From: Palsa-506 sp963707065 | GTDB lineage: Bacteria > Actinomycetota > Actinomycetes > Streptosporangiales > Streptosporangiaceae | Length of the DNA stretch: 64,000 nucleotides | Assembly (NCBI GenBank): GCA_963707065.1 | Contig: CAVPPJ010000044.1 | Coordinates: 65,037 to 129,036, forward strand | Direction of reading: 5' to 3' | Shown here: positions 1-8,888 of the stretch, piece by piece | Position numbering within the stretch: the first letter of the stretch is position 1 | Layout: every line of letters begins with the position of its first letter | Notes under the pieces: generated by a model | Database searches by the model: none | What the model saw: the letters and a program-made list of their open reading frames with translations, nothing else | What the model was told of the DNA's origin: nothing | Translations under genes and position numbers: made by a program

Positions 1-573
1 CGCGCGCCAGCCGAGCCGGCCGCCGGGGTGGTCCGGCCGCCGGCTGCCGGGCGGCGGCGGCGGTCCAGGATCGTCGGCACGGCCGCCGCCGCCACGGTCT
101 GCGTGCTGGCTATCGCGGTGGCCGTGCACGTCCTGCAGGACGCCAGCTCGAATCGCGGGCATGCCGTCAATCCGGACTCAGCTAGCCGTCCCGCCGCATC
201 GCACACCGGCTCCCCGTCCGCGTCGTCGTCCCCGACGGCGTCATCGCCGCCGCCGGTCACCCTCCCGGCCGCGGTGGCGGGCATCTGGTCGGGATCAGTC
301 CAGCAGGGCAGCGGCAACATCGACACCCGCGTCAAGCTCAACGGGAACTCGCCGGCCGGCACGATCAGGTACTCCGGTACCTCGTTTACCTGCTCGGGCA
401 AGCTCACCCTGGAGGCGCCGGCGAGCCGCGTCCTGCGGATGAACCAGGAGATCGTCGCCGGCGTCTGCCTGGACGGCGTGGTCACGCTCACCCGGCAGCC
501 CGACGGCTCGCTCAAGTTCAACTTCAAGGGCGCTTCCAGCCTCGCCGCCACCGGCATCCTGACCAGGCAATAG
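1..573 (+). CDS. C-terminal part of a membrane-anchored protein, possibly a Ser/Thr kinase (partial)
   Basis: The frame is open at base 1, so the true N-terminus lies outside the window. Counting from base 1, a basic stretch (RRRR, about residues 18-21) precedes a single hydrophobic segment (about 24-45). A Ser/Thr/Pro-rich linker follows, then an external domain of about 100 residues with two cysteines (FTCSG and GVCLDG). This layout of basic juxtamembrane region, one membrane span and outer sensor is common at the C-terminus of actinobacterial PknB-like kinases, but no kinase motif is visible here, so the link is inference. A GTG at 28 could instead start a small stand-alone membrane protein of 181 residues. 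Confidence 0.5.
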   Translation, partial: RAPAEPAAGVVRPPAAGRRRRSRIVGTAAAATVCVLAIAVAVHVLQDASSNRGHAVNPDSASRPAASHTGSPSASSSPTASSPPPVTLPAAVAGIWSGSVQQGSGNIDTRVKLNGNSPAGTIRYSGTSFTCSGKLTLEAPASRVLRMNQEIVAGVCLDGVVTLTRQPDGSLKFNFKGASSLAATGILTRQ

Positions 574-629
574 GCGGCCCGCCAGGAACCCGGGCGGCCC
601 GCTGCGGCGCCGCCGGCCCGGTGCCGCGG

Positions 630-1448
630 CTACGCGTCCCGTTCGGGGTCCAGGCCAGCCAGCAGGTCCTGCAGCTCGCCGAAGAGCCCTGGCCCGGCCG
701 CGACCGTCATCGACCGGCTGGCCGGCCTGCCCGCCATTCCCTCGACCTGCGCGCCGGCCTCCGCCGCGATGAGGCCGCCGGCCGCGACATCCCAGTGGTT
801 AAGGCCGCGCTCGTAGTATCCGTCGACCCGGCCGGAAGCCAGCGCGCAGAGGTCGGCCGCGGCCGACCCGCCGCGGCGGATGTCCCGTACCCGGGGCAGT
901 ACCGCGGCCACCACCTCGCCCTGCACCCGGCGGATCGCGGCCTCGTAGCCGAAGCCCGTCGCGATCAGCGCCTGGCCGAGCGGCACGCCGGCGGTGCACC
1001 GCAGCGGGGCCGGCGCCCCGCCGCCTGACCACAGCCACGCGCCGGCGCCGAGCATGGCGCAGAACTCCTCGCCGCGCTCCGGCACGGCCACCACGCCGGC
1101 CAGCACCGTGCCGTGCACCTCGACGGCAACACTGACCGCCCAGTCGGGCAGGCCGTACAGGTAGTTGACCGTCCCGTCCAGGGGGTCCACGATCCAGCGA
1201 ACCAGGCCGCGGCCGGACTCGCCGCCCTCCTCGCCCAGGATCGCATCGCCCGGCCGCTCCGCCAGGATCCTCGTCCTGATCAGCGTCTCCGCAGCCCGGT
1301 CCATCTCGGTCACCACATCGGTGGGGCTTGACTTCGTCGCCAGCACCGCGGGCCGGCCAGCAGGGCGGCGGTCATGCAGCAGGTGCCCGGCCTCGGCCGC
1401 CACTGACCGGGCGAGCTCGAGCAGTTCGCCCGCGCGGGGAAGGCTCAT
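630..1448 (-). CDS. inositol monophosphatase family protein
   Basis: A 272-residue Mg-dependent sugar/inositol phosphatase (IMPase/SuhB superfamily), expected to remove phosphate from myo-inositol phosphate or a similar metabolite in the cytoplasm. The metal-binding motifs are complete: GEEGG near residue 72, WIVDPLDGTVNY near 85-96 and WDVAAGG near 219-225. The ATG at 1448 was chosen over a start 57 bases upstream because it gives a 4-base ATGA overlap with the stop of the ferrochelatase gene upstream, which indicates translational coupling. Substrate specificity cannot be read from the sequence. In actinomycetes such enzymes can serve inositol, mycothiol or histidinol-phosphate metabolism. 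Confidence 0.9.
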   Translation of the reverse strand: MSLPRAGELLELARSVAAEAGHLLHDRRPAGRPAVLATKSSPTDVVTEMDRAAETLIRTRILAERPGDAILGEEGGESGRGLVRWIVDPLDGTVNYLYGLPDWAVSVAVEVHGTVLAGVVAVPERGEEFCAMLGAGAWLWSGGGAPAPLRCTAGVPLGQALIATGFGYEAAIRRVQGEVVAAVLPRVRDIRRGGSAAADLCALASGRVDGYYERGLNHWDVAAGGLIAAEAGAQVEGMAGRPASRSMTVAAGPGLFGELQDLLAGLDPERDA

Positions 1449-2503
1449 GGCCGGCCGCCCGTCTTGCCAGGGCGGGCACCGGGGGCGGCGCCGGCGGCGC
1501 AGCACCCGGCCGGGCAGACGTCATGCAGCGGCCCGAGGGTGCCCAGCGCAGCCCTGGGCGCGCCGTCCAGCCGCTCCCGGACCAGCTCGGTGATCATCGT
1601 GACGAAGCCCGGGCTGATACCCGGGGTGGCTGCGCGTGCCAGCGGCAGGCCGAGTCGTCCGGCGGTTTCTGCCGCCTCCACATCCAGGTCGTACCTGACC
1701 TCCATGTGATCGGAGACGAAGCCGACCGGGACCAGGACCACTGCCGCCGTCCCGGCGCCGGACAGCTCGGTGAGGCAGTCGCTGACGTCCGGCCCGAGCC
1801 ACGGCTGGGATGGCGGCCCGCTGCGGCTCTGGTAGGCGAGCCGCCAGGGCCGCCCGCCGCCCGCCCGCTCGGCGATCAGCCTGGCTGCCTCGGCGAGCTG
1901 CGCCGGGTACGCGCCGCCGTCTGGGCCGCTAGCGGCCGCCATCGCGTCCGGGATGCTGTGCGCCGTGAAGACGAGCTCGGCATCCTCGCGAACGGAGGCC
2001 GGCAGCGACTCGACCGCGCGGCGGGTGGCCTCGGCCAGCGGCTCGATGAAGCCGGGATGGTTGAAGTACTGCCGGATCTTGTCGATCACCGGAGCGCCGG
2101 CCCCGGCCTGCGCCCTGGCCCGCTCGATGTCGTCGAGGTACTGCCGGCAGCTGGAATACGAGCTGTACGCCGACGTCACGAAGGCGATGCCGCGCCGCAC
2201 CCCGTCCCGCGCCATCGCCCGGATGGTGTCAGCCAGGTAGGGATCGGCGTTACGGTTACCCCAGTAGACGGGAAGATTGATGCCACCGGCCGCGAAGTCC
2301 TTCTCGACCAGCGCGATCAGGTCGCGGCACTGCTGGTTGATCGGGCTGACCCCGCCGAACCGGTAGTAGTGCTCGGCCACCTGCTCGAGCCGCTCGGGTG
2401 GTACGGCCCGGCCGCGGGTGACATTCCGCAGGAACGGGATGACGTCTTCGGGACCCTCCGGCCCCCCGAAGGAAACGAGCAGGAACGCGTCATACGGCGG
2501 CAT
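1445..2503 (-). CDS. hemH: ferrochelatase (coproporphyrin III type)
   Basis: A 352-residue chelatase inserting Fe2+ into the porphyrin at the end of heme synthesis. Actinobacterial members act on coproporphyrin III (CpfC in newer nomenclature). The N-terminus LLVSFGGPEGPEDV and the catalytic histidine in FTAHSIP are present, as is the acidic segment VGFVSDHMEV. The C-terminus has clustered cysteines (CPAGCC), matching the [2Fe-2S] cluster site known in actinobacterial enzymes. The ATG at 2503 is preferred to a TTG four codons upstream because homologues begin at MPPYDA. Its stop overlaps the start of the downstream phosphatase gene. Confidence 0.93.
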   Translation of the reverse strand: MPPYDAFLLVSFGGPEGPEDVIPFLRNVTRGRAVPPERLEQVAEHYYRFGGVSPINQQCRDLIALVEKDFAAGGINLPVYWGNRNADPYLADTIRAMARDGVRRGIAFVTSAYSSYSSCRQYLDDIERARAQAGAGAPVIDKIRQYFNHPGFIEPLAEATRRAVESLPASVREDAELVFTAHSIPDAMAAASGPDGGAYPAQLAEAARLIAERAGGGRPWRLAYQSRSGPPSQPWLGPDVSDCLTELSGAGTAAVVLVPVGFVSDHMEVRYDLDVEAAETAGRLGLPLARAATPGISPGFVTMITELVRERLDGAPRAALGTLGPLHDVCPAGCCAAGAAPGARPGKTGGRP

Positions 2504-2572
2504 GTCTCTATCCAATCAGGGCGCACGGACGGTGCCGTCAGGCGCGGCCGGCGCCGTCAGGCGGTCCGGTCC

Positions 2573-3757
2573 TCAGCGATAGTCCCTGGCGTACTCCGCG
2601 GCGAGGCCCAGCACTTCATTGACGTACCAGCCGGCGTGGTTGTAGTCGAAGATCGCCTGGTACAGCGCGTGACCGCCGCCGGCCGCGCCGTCGGCGCAGA
2701 GCATCCTGGCGGCGGACGGCACGGCATCGTAAGGGTTCATGATGTCCGGCGGCCCGGCGCGGCCGAATCCGGTGATGCCCCAGGCCTTCCAGGTGGAGGG
2801 CAGGAATTGCATCGGGCCCTCGGCTCCGGCGCTTGACGGCCCCACGTTGGTCCCGTCGGCACTCTCGATCTGGCCGATCGCGGCGAGGATCGTCCACGAC
2901 ATGCCGGGGCAGTACCTGGCTGCCGACTGCCGGAACAGCGACAGGTAGCTGGCCGGCAGCTGACCGGACACCTTCGGGTTGGCCGGCAGCTGCTCGCTGC
3001 GCAGGCTGACGATCCTGGCCTTCGGCCCGAGCACCGCCCGGACCGCGCTGGTGAGCGTGGCCAGCCCGGCGCCGGGGGCGCTGATCAGCGCCGCGACGCT
3101 ATGCACCAGGCCGAGCGCGCGCGACGTCCTGGCGTTGACCACAAGATCAACGCCGGCCACGCCAAGCGTGCCTGCCTGGCCGAACGTAACCGACCGGGTA
3201 CTGGCGCCCGCCAGCTGGTAGGAGGCACCGCGGCGCAGGCCGAGGCGCTTGCGGGCCGGCTTGGCGGCCACGAACTTGCCATCCGATAGCGCGGTCCAGA
3301 AACCCTGATCGGAGGCGGTCCGCAGCGGCGTCCAGGACCGGAACTGGCCCGGGTTGACGCCGATCACGCTGACCGGGCGGCCGGCTGCCCTGATCTCCCC
3401 GCCGTCGAAGGCGAGCACGTCCCGGACGCCGGCGAGCTTCCCGATCCTGGCAACCTTGGCCGCCGTGAGCCCCGTCGGCTCGACGACGAGCAGGTCCGGC
3501 AGGATGATCCGCCCGAACGCCGCCGCGGCGTTGGCCCCGTCCGCGGTCACGCCAGCCTCCGCTGTCCGGGTCGGCGCGGTGCGGCCTGGCGAGCTGCCGG
3601 CCGCACCGCCGCCGGCCGGCGGGCGCACGGCATGATTCCTGGCCGGGTACGCGCCAGCGGCGAGCGCGAGCACAAGGCCAGCGACCGCCACGCTGCGTAG
3701 TGCAGGCGTCACGGCCGCGGTGGATCGCGGCGCATAGCGCCGGAGCAGGCCTGTCAT
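2573..3757 (-). CDS. lytic transglycosylase-like cell-wall protein
   Basis: A 394-residue exported protein. A hydrophobic signal/anchor lies at about residues 16-35, followed by a Gly/Thr/Pro-rich linker. The middle region (about 90-270) is not recognised. The C-terminal 130 residues carry a lysozyme-like transglycosylase fold: AAIGQIESADG holds the expected catalytic glutamate, and AEGPMQFLPSTW and IFDYNHAGWYV follow. This predicts cleavage of the glycan strand of peptidoglycan outside the membrane. An alternative TTG start lies 30 bases upstream at 3787. The ATG at 3757 is preferred because it puts the basic residues directly before the hydrophobic segment. Confidence 0.85.
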   Translation of the reverse strand: MTGLLRRYAPRSTAAVTPALRSVAVAGLVLALAAGAYPARNHAVRPPAGGGAAGSSPGRTAPTRTAEAGVTADGANAAAAFGRIILPDLLVVEPTGLTAAKVARIGKLAGVRDVLAFDGGEIRAAGRPVSVIGVNPGQFRSWTPLRTASDQGFWTALSDGKFVAAKPARKRLGLRRGASYQLAGASTRSVTFGQAGTLGVAGVDLVVNARTSRALGLVHSVAALISAPGAGLATLTSAVRAVLGPKARIVSLRSEQLPANPKVSGQLPASYLSLFRQSAARYCPGMSWTILAAIGQIESADGTNVGPSSAGAEGPMQFLPSTWKAWGITGFGRAGPPDIMNPYDAVPSAARMLCADGAAGGGHALYQAIFDYNHAGWYVNEVLGLAAEYARDYR

Positions 3758-3846
3758 CGCAAGTTCTACGATAACCGGCGCCGTCAATAGGCTGGCCGGA
3801 GCGACCGTGGTGACGGCCGCTGACGGGGAGACGGGAGGACCGGGCC

Positions 3847-5148
3847 GTGCGCGGCGAGCGGCAGCAGGCGCGGGCAGGCGGCCACCCGTACCTGGAGATC
3901 TTCCGGTACCCGGGGGCGCTGGGCTTCTCCGCAGCCGGGCTCCTCGCCCGGATGCCGATGGCCATGTTCGGGCTCGGCACTGTCCTGCTGATCGCCGCGA
4001 TCACTGGCAGGTACGGCCTGGCCGGCACCGTGGCGGCGGCGGGCTCGATCGGCTATGCCGTCTGCGGACCGCAGGCGGCCAGGCTGGCCGACCGGTTCGG
4101 CCAGCATCGCGTGCTCAGGCCGCTGGCCGGGATCTTCGCGCTGAGCACGAGCATCTTCATCGGCTGCGCCGTGATGCGCGCGCCGGTGTGGGCACTGCTG
4201 CTGTCCGGCGCGGTGGCCGGTGCCTCGATGCCGTCGCTCGGCTCGATGGTCCGGGCCCGGTGGAGCGCCCTGCTCGGTGACTCGCCGCGGCTGCACACCG
4301 CATTCGCCATCGAGTCCGTCAACGACGAGATGATCTTCGTGGCCGGCCCGGTGATCGTGACCATCCTGGCCACCGAGGTCTATCCGGCTGCCGGGGTGAT
4401 GGCGGCCATGCTGCTGTGCGTGACGGGGACGCTGCTGCTGGCGGCGCAGCGGGGCACCGAGCCGCGGCCGCGGACCCGGCCGCCGGCGCCCATGCCCGTG
4501 CCTGTTGCGGCTGCCCGTCCGCCGGTCCGGCCACTGCCTGCCGCCCCGCCACTGCCGGCCGGCCGAGCCCGGGTGCCAGCCCGCGGGCTGATCGCGCTGG
4601 TGCCCGTCTACTGGTGCCTCGGCGTGACGTTCGCCGCGGTCGACCTGAGCACGATCGCGTTCGCGCAGGAACACGGCCACAAGCCGCTGGCCGGGATCAT
4701 CCTCGGCAGCTATGCGCTGGGCAGCGCGATCGGCGGTCTGCTGTACGGATCACGCACCTGGCGGACGCCGGTCGAGCGGAGGTTCCTGATCTCGCTGTGC
4801 TGCACTGCGGCCGGGATCTCGACGTTCTGGGCGCAGACGGGGCTGCTGTCCCTGGTGCTGGTCATATTCATTTCCGGGCTGACGATCTCGCCCACTTTCA
4901 TCGCCGGCTACAGCCTGGTCGAGAGCCAGGCGCCGGCTCATCGCCGGACGGAAGGGATGGCCTGGCTCTCCTCGTCGATCTCGGTTGGCGTGGCATCGGG
5001 ATCGGCCATCGTCGGGCACATCATTGACGCGTCCGGCGCACGCTGGGGATACGCCTTCGCGGCCGTCGCGGGACTCGCCGCGGTAGTTACCTGCCTGGCC
5101 GGCGCCAGCCGGCTCCGCGTGCCGCGGCCAGCCGAAGCCACCGCGTGA
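3847..5148 (+). CDS. MFS transporter
   Basis: A 433-residue polytopic membrane protein of the major facilitator superfamily, probably an exporter. About 12 hydrophobic segments are split by a Pro/Arg-rich cytoplasmic loop around residues 200-245. The short basic motif between helices 2 and 3 is present (RLADRFGQHRV). The gene starts at GTG, preceded by a GGGAGG ribosome site eight bases away. Substrate is unknown. The 3' end is unusual: the last codons and the TGA stop are repeated in tandem (see the repeat at 5138-5209). Confidence 0.85.
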   Translation: MRGERQQARAGGHPYLEIFRYPGALGFSAAGLLARMPMAMFGLGTVLLIAAITGRYGLAGTVAAAGSIGYAVCGPQAARLADRFGQHRVLRPLAGIFALSTSIFIGCAVMRAPVWALLLSGAVAGASMPSLGSMVRARWSALLGDSPRLHTAFAIESVNDEMIFVAGPVIVTILATEVYPAAGVMAAMLLCVTGTLLLAAQRGTEPRPRTRPPAPMPVPVAAARPPVRPLPAAPPLPAGRARVPARGLIALVPVYWCLGVTFAAVDLSTIAFAQEHGHKPLAGIILGSYALGSAIGGLLYGSRTWRTPVERRFLISLCCTAAGISTFWAQTGLLSLVLVIFISGLTISPTFIAGYSLVESQAPAHRRTEGMAWLSSSISVGVASGSAIVGHIIDASGARWGYAFAAVAGLAAVVTCLAGASRLRVPRPAEATA

Positions 5149-5209
5149 CAGTCGGCCACCGCGTGACAGCCGGCCACCGCGTGACAGCCGGCCGCTGCGT
5201 GACGGCGGG
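5138..5209 (+). repeat. four tandem 18-bp repeats spanning a stop codon
   Basis: Four head-to-tail copies of an 18-bp unit (ccaccgcgtgacagccgg) lie at 5138-5155, 5156-5173, 5174-5191 and, more diverged, 5192-5209. The first copy contains the TGA stop of the MFS gene. Because the unit is a multiple of three, each copy presents the same in-frame TGA again. Confidence 0.9.
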
Positions 5210-5241
5210 CTGCCGGTGCCCTGTCCGGTAAGGTCCGGGCT

Positions 5242-6549
5242 ATGGCCGGTACCTCCGTTGGCTGGCGGAACTGGGCGGGTAATCAAAGCGCCGGGCCCCG
5301 TGAAATCGCCCGGCCCCGGTCGCCCGATGAGGTGGCAGCCGTCATCCGCCGGGCCGGCGAGCGGGGCCTGACCGTCCGGATGACCGGCGCTGGCCATTCG
5401 TTCACACCGGCCGCCGTCACCGACGGCATCATGCTGCGGCCCGGCGGGATGGCAGGCATCAGGTCTATCGACGCCCAGGCCGGCCTGGCGACGGCCGAGG
5501 CCGGCTGCACGCTGCAAGTGCTGAACGAGCAGCTGCTGCGGGATGGGCTCTCGCTGGCGAACATGGGCGATATTCAGGTCCAGACGGCGGCAGGCGCCAT
5601 CCAGACCGGGACGCATGGCACCGGCCGGGATACCGGCGGCATGGCGGCTCAGGTAGCGGGCCTGGAACTGGTGCTGGCCGACGGCACGATCGCGTCATGT
5701 TCCGCCGACGTGAACCCGGACCTCTTCGCCGCGGCCCGGGTCGGCCTCGGCGCGCTCGGCGTGCTGACCGCGGTGACGTTCCGGGTGGTTCCCGCGTTCT
5801 TGCTGGAAGCACGCGAGGAGCCGATGCGATGGGACGAGGTCATCGGCAGGCTCGATGAGCTGACCAGCGACAACGAGCATTTCGAGTTCTTCTGGTTCCC
5901 GCACACGCAAGGCTGCCTGACCAAGCGGAACAACCGCGCGGACGGCCCGGCCAGGCCGCTCAGCAGGTTCCGGTACTTCCTGGACGATGAATTCCTCTCC
6001 AATACCGTGTTCGGTGCCACCTGCCGGCTGGGGCACCTGTTTCCGCCGATGATCAAGCCGGTCAACGTGGTCGCCGGGAAGGCGCTCAGCGGGCGCTCTT
6101 ACACCGACGCCGCGCACCGGGTGTTCACCAGCCCGCGCCGGGTCCGCTTCAAGGAACAGGAGTACGCGATACCGGCCGAGTCGCTGGCCACCGCGCTCGC
6201 CGAACTCCGCGCCCTGATCGCCAGGCGGGACTGGCGGATCAGTTTCCCGGTCGAGGTCAGGGTGACGCCCGCCGACGACCTGTGGCTGTCCACCGCTTAC
6301 GGCCGGGACAGCGCCTACATCGCCTTTCACGTCTACCACGCATCACCGCACGAGAACTACTTCCGCGAGACGGAGGCAGTGCTGACCGCGGCCGGCGGCC
6401 GGCCGCACTGGGGCAAGATGCACACCCGGGACGCCGGCTACCTGCGCGGCGCGTATCCGCGGTTCGGTGACTTCACTGCACTGCGCGACAAGCTCGACCC
6501 GGAGCGCCGGTTCGGCAACGCCTACCTCACCCAGGTCCTCGGCTCGTAG
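5242..6549 (+). CDS. FAD-linked sugar-lactone oxidase (L-gulonolactone / D-arabinono-1,4-lactone oxidase family)
   Basis: A 435-residue flavoprotein of the vanillyl-alcohol-oxidase superfamily. The N-terminal FAD domain carries the GAGHSF histidine motif (in this family the His can bind FAD covalently) and GAIQTGTHGTG. The C-terminal ALO domain ends with HWGKMH, a signature of aldonolactone oxidases. The expected reaction is oxidation of an L-gulono- or arabinono-lactone. Whether the organism makes ascorbate-like products is not shown. No signal peptide is visible. The gene stands alone between an exporter and a TetR regulator. Confidence 0.88.
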   Translation: MAGTSVGWRNWAGNQSAGPREIARPRSPDEVAAVIRRAGERGLTVRMTGAGHSFTPAAVTDGIMLRPGGMAGIRSIDAQAGLATAEAGCTLQVLNEQLLRDGLSLANMGDIQVQTAAGAIQTGTHGTGRDTGGMAAQVAGLELVLADGTIASCSADVNPDLFAAARVGLGALGVLTAVTFRVVPAFLLEAREEPMRWDEVIGRLDELTSDNEHFEFFWFPHTQGCLTKRNNRADGPARPLSRFRYFLDDEFLSNTVFGATCRLGHLFPPMIKPVNVVAGKALSGRSYTDAAHRVFTSPRRVRFKEQEYAIPAESLATALAELRALIARRDWRISFPVEVRVTPADDLWLSTAYGRDSAYIAFHVYHASPHENYFRETEAVLTAAGGRPHWGKMHTRDAGYLRGAYPRFGDFTALRDKLDPERRFGNAYLTQVLGS

Positions 6550-6832
6550 CCGCCAGCCGCATGGCAGGCGGTGTGCGAGAGCCCGGTCGCGGGTAGGGCA
6601 CGTTCGTGATCAAGGCTGGCCCGCATCATGGCTCTCAGCAGCCGCCCGATAGCCTGACCCCGGCCGGCACCACTTCCGCCCCCAGTAAAACCGCGGTGGC
6701 CCGGCTCCGAATCCCGCTAGTCTCGCCAGGATGAACGGCGAACCAGATCCCGGCCTGCCAGCAGTCCAGCTGGCGGCGGATGTCGCGGCGCCGTTGTCTG
6801 CGCAGGAAGGCCCGGCAGTGAAGGAGGGTAAC

Positions 6833-7525
6833 GTGGCGAAGCCTGCAGCGTCCCGTGCCCGCCCGGGGCCGGCCGCCCGGCCGCGGCGCCCGTCGCTCGG
6901 CGGCGGCATTCCCGCCCAGGAACGAGAGCTTGGCGCCCAGGGCCGCAAGACCGTCCGCAAACTGCTGGACGCGGGGCTTGCCGAATTCGACGAACGCGGC
7001 TTCCAGGCGGTCCGGGTCGACGACGTCGTACGCAAGGCCAAGACTTCGCATGGCACGTTCTACCTGTATTTCTCCAACAAGGAAGACCTGTTCAAGACCC
7101 TGCTGCGGGACGCGCTGCACGATATGGCGATCATCACCGGCGAATTCCCCGTAGTGACCAGGAACGACGCGGGCCGGACGGCGCTGCGCAGCTGGATCCG
7201 GCGGTTCTGCGACACCTATGGCGCGCACGCGACGGTGCTCAGGATCCTCAGCCAGGCCGAGAACGTCGGCGAGGAAGTCTACGGCGACGGCCTCCAGCTG
7301 CTGTTCCGGCTGGCGGAGGCCATTACCCAGGGAATGACCGCGTCCGCCCGCGAGGCGAGCGCTGACCAGGGCGAGCTGCCTGAGCACGCCGAGCTCACCG
7401 CGGTGGCCTGCCTGATGATGCTGGAGCGCGTCAACTACCTGCTCAGCGTCGAGGTCCGGCTGCCCAGGGAGGAAATGGTCGACCGGCTCAGCGCGATCAT
7501 CTTCGCCGCCTTCACCACGGCATAG
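6833..7525 (+). CDS. TetR family transcriptional regulator
   Basis: A 230-residue DNA-binding regulator. After a Pro/Arg-rich tail of about 40 residues comes the TetR helix-turn-helix (GFQAVRVDDVVRKAKTSHGT, then FYLYFSNKEDLF). The C-terminal ligand domain is generic. The GTG at 6833 was chosen over an in-frame ATG at 6731 because AAGGAGGG at 6821-6828 sits five bases upstream. The ligand and target are unknown. Neighbours are a lactone oxidase upstream and folP2 convergent downstream. Confidence 0.88.
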   Translation: MAKPAASRARPGPAARPRRPSLGGGIPAQERELGAQGRKTVRKLLDAGLAEFDERGFQAVRVDDVVRKAKTSHGTFYLYFSNKEDLFKTLLRDALHDMAIITGEFPVVTRNDAGRTALRSWIRRFCDTYGAHATVLRILSQAENVGEEVYGDGLQLLFRLAEAITQGMTASAREASADQGELPEHAELTAVACLMMLERVNYLLSVEVRLPREEMVDRLSAIIFAAFTTA

Positions 7526-7674
7526 CAGCCACCGCCGCTCCCGGCACCGCGTAGCAGCCGCCGCTCTCACCACCGCGTTGCCGCCGCCGCCGTCAAGGCC
7601 GGGTAGCAGCCACGGCCGCTCTCACCACCGCGTATGCAGCCGCCGCCGTCAAGGCCGGATAGCAGCCACGGCCG
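7523..7674. repeat. imperfect direct repeats between convergent tetR and folP2
   Basis: The gap between the two convergent genes consists of degenerate repeats. TAGCAGCC occurs at 7523, 7552, 7604 and 7660. A unit of about 56 bp (tcaccaccgcgt, gccgccgccgtcaaggcc, tagcagccacggcc) is present twice, near 7567-7620 and 7622-7674. The repeats include the stop codons of both flanking genes. Confidence 0.75.
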
Positions 7675-8488
7675 CCAGCGCCCGGCGCGCCGCCGGGACG
7701 TCATGCACCCGGAACGCCCGCGCGCCCAGCCATCCGGAGATCGCCAGCGCGGCGATCGTCCCCTCCCCCCGCTCGGTGATCCCGGTGCCCAGCGTCTCGC
7801 CGATGAAATCCTTGTTCGAGACCGCGACAAGCACCGGCCACCCGGTGTCCGTCAGCTCGCCGAGCCGGCGCGTCACCTCCAGCGAGTGCCAGGTGTTCTT
7901 GCCGAAGTCATGCGCCGGATCGATCAGGATCGCCTCCGGGCTGACCCCGGCGGCCACCGCCCGGCTGGCCTCGGCGGTCACGTACTCGATCACCGAGGCG
8001 GTCACGTCACCGTACGCGGGGCGGTGCGGTCCGGCCCGCGGCGTGAATCCGCCCGCGTGCGAGCAGACCAGCCCGATGCCGTGCGCCGCGGCCACCTCCG
8101 CAAGCCGCGGGTCAACGCCGCCCCAGGCATCGTTGAGCAGGTCCGCGCCGGCCTTCGCCACGGCCTCGCCGACTTCAGCCCGCCAGGTGTCGACGCTGAT
8201 CACCACGTCGGGATGCCGCTCCCGGACCGCGGCGACCAGGCCGGCCACCCGCCGGATCTCCTCGGCCACGCCCACCTCGTCGCCGGGACCTGCCTTCACC
8301 CCCCCGATGTCCACGATGTCGGCGCCCGCGGCCACGGCCCGGCCCGCCGCGTCGAGCGCGGCCCCGAACTCCTGCGTCGCGCCCTGGTCGAAGAAAGAGT
8401 CAGGCGTCCGGTTGATCACTGCCATGACGGCAAACGAGCCCGGTGGCCACTCCCGCCGTCCGAGCCGCAGCGTCCGTGCCTGAGTCAC
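7649..8488 (-). CDS. folP2: dihydropteroate synthase homologue, FolP2 type
   Basis: A 279-residue TIM-barrel protein of the pterin-binding family. Motifs include INRTPDSFFDQG, ADIVDIGGVKAGPG, ISVDTWR, NDAWGGVDP, DPAHDFGKNT, SNKDFIGETLG and RVHDV. GGVKAGPG and PAHDFGKNT match the mycobacterial FolP2 branch rather than canonical FolP1. M. leprae FolP2 is reported not to supply dihydropteroate synthase activity, so a role in folate synthesis should not be assumed. The start is taken as GTG 8488; GTG 8497 is also possible. Longer frames upstream would overlap the divergent zinc-finger gene. Confidence 0.85.
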   Translation of the reverse strand: MTQARTLRLGRREWPPGSFAVMAVINRTPDSFFDQGATQEFGAALDAAGRAVAAGADIVDIGGVKAGPGDEVGVAEEIRRVAGLVAAVRERHPDVVISVDTWRAEVGEAVAKAGADLLNDAWGGVDPRLAEVAAAHGIGLVCSHAGGFTPRAGPHRPAYGDVTASVIEYVTAEASRAVAAGVSPEAILIDPAHDFGKNTWHSLEVTRRLGELTDTGWPVLVAVSNKDFIGETLGTGITERGEGTIAALAISGWLGARAFRVHDVPAARRALAAVAAIRP

Positions 8489-8546
8489 CAGCGCCACGAT
8501 AGACGGCGCCAGTGCGGCCGCCGGTGCCCAGTGCGAAGATGTCCGG

Positions 8547-8804
8547 ATGGCCGGATGCACGCACGTAAAAAGCCTTGACCCTGTCGAGCCAGCCACTCCC
8601 GGCGGCTGCGAGGAATGCCTCGCGAACGGCACCTCCTGGGTGCACCTGAGGCTCTGCCTCAGCTGCGGCCACGTTGGCTGCTGTGATTCCTCGCCGCACA
8701 AGCACGCCACCGCGCACCACCAGCAGACCTGGCACCCGGTCATCCAGTCGTTCGAACCCGGCGAGACCTGGCGATGGTGCTTCGTTGACGAGGCGATCGT
8801 CTGA
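8547..8804 (+). CDS. UBP-type zinc finger protein
   Basis: An 85-residue protein made almost entirely of a ZnF-UBP domain. Cysteine and histidine ligands are spaced as GGCEEC, LCLSCGHVGCCDSSPHKHATAHH, ending in a Trp-rich strand (WRWCF). In eukaryotes this fold binds the ubiquitin C-terminus. In actinobacteria short single-domain versions are common and of unknown function. The gene is divergent from folP2 with only about 60 bp between starts. Confidence 0.88.
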   Translation: MAGCTHVKSLDPVEPATPGGCEECLANGTSWVHLRLCLSCGHVGCCDSSPHKHATAHHQQTWHPVIQSFEPGETWRWCFVDEAIV

Positions 8805-8888
8805 TTGGCGCCGGCCGGCTGACGGGAACTCAGCCGCCCGCGGCCTGCCTGGCGGCGACCTGGCCCGGAACGGGGCAGAATCGGGTGC

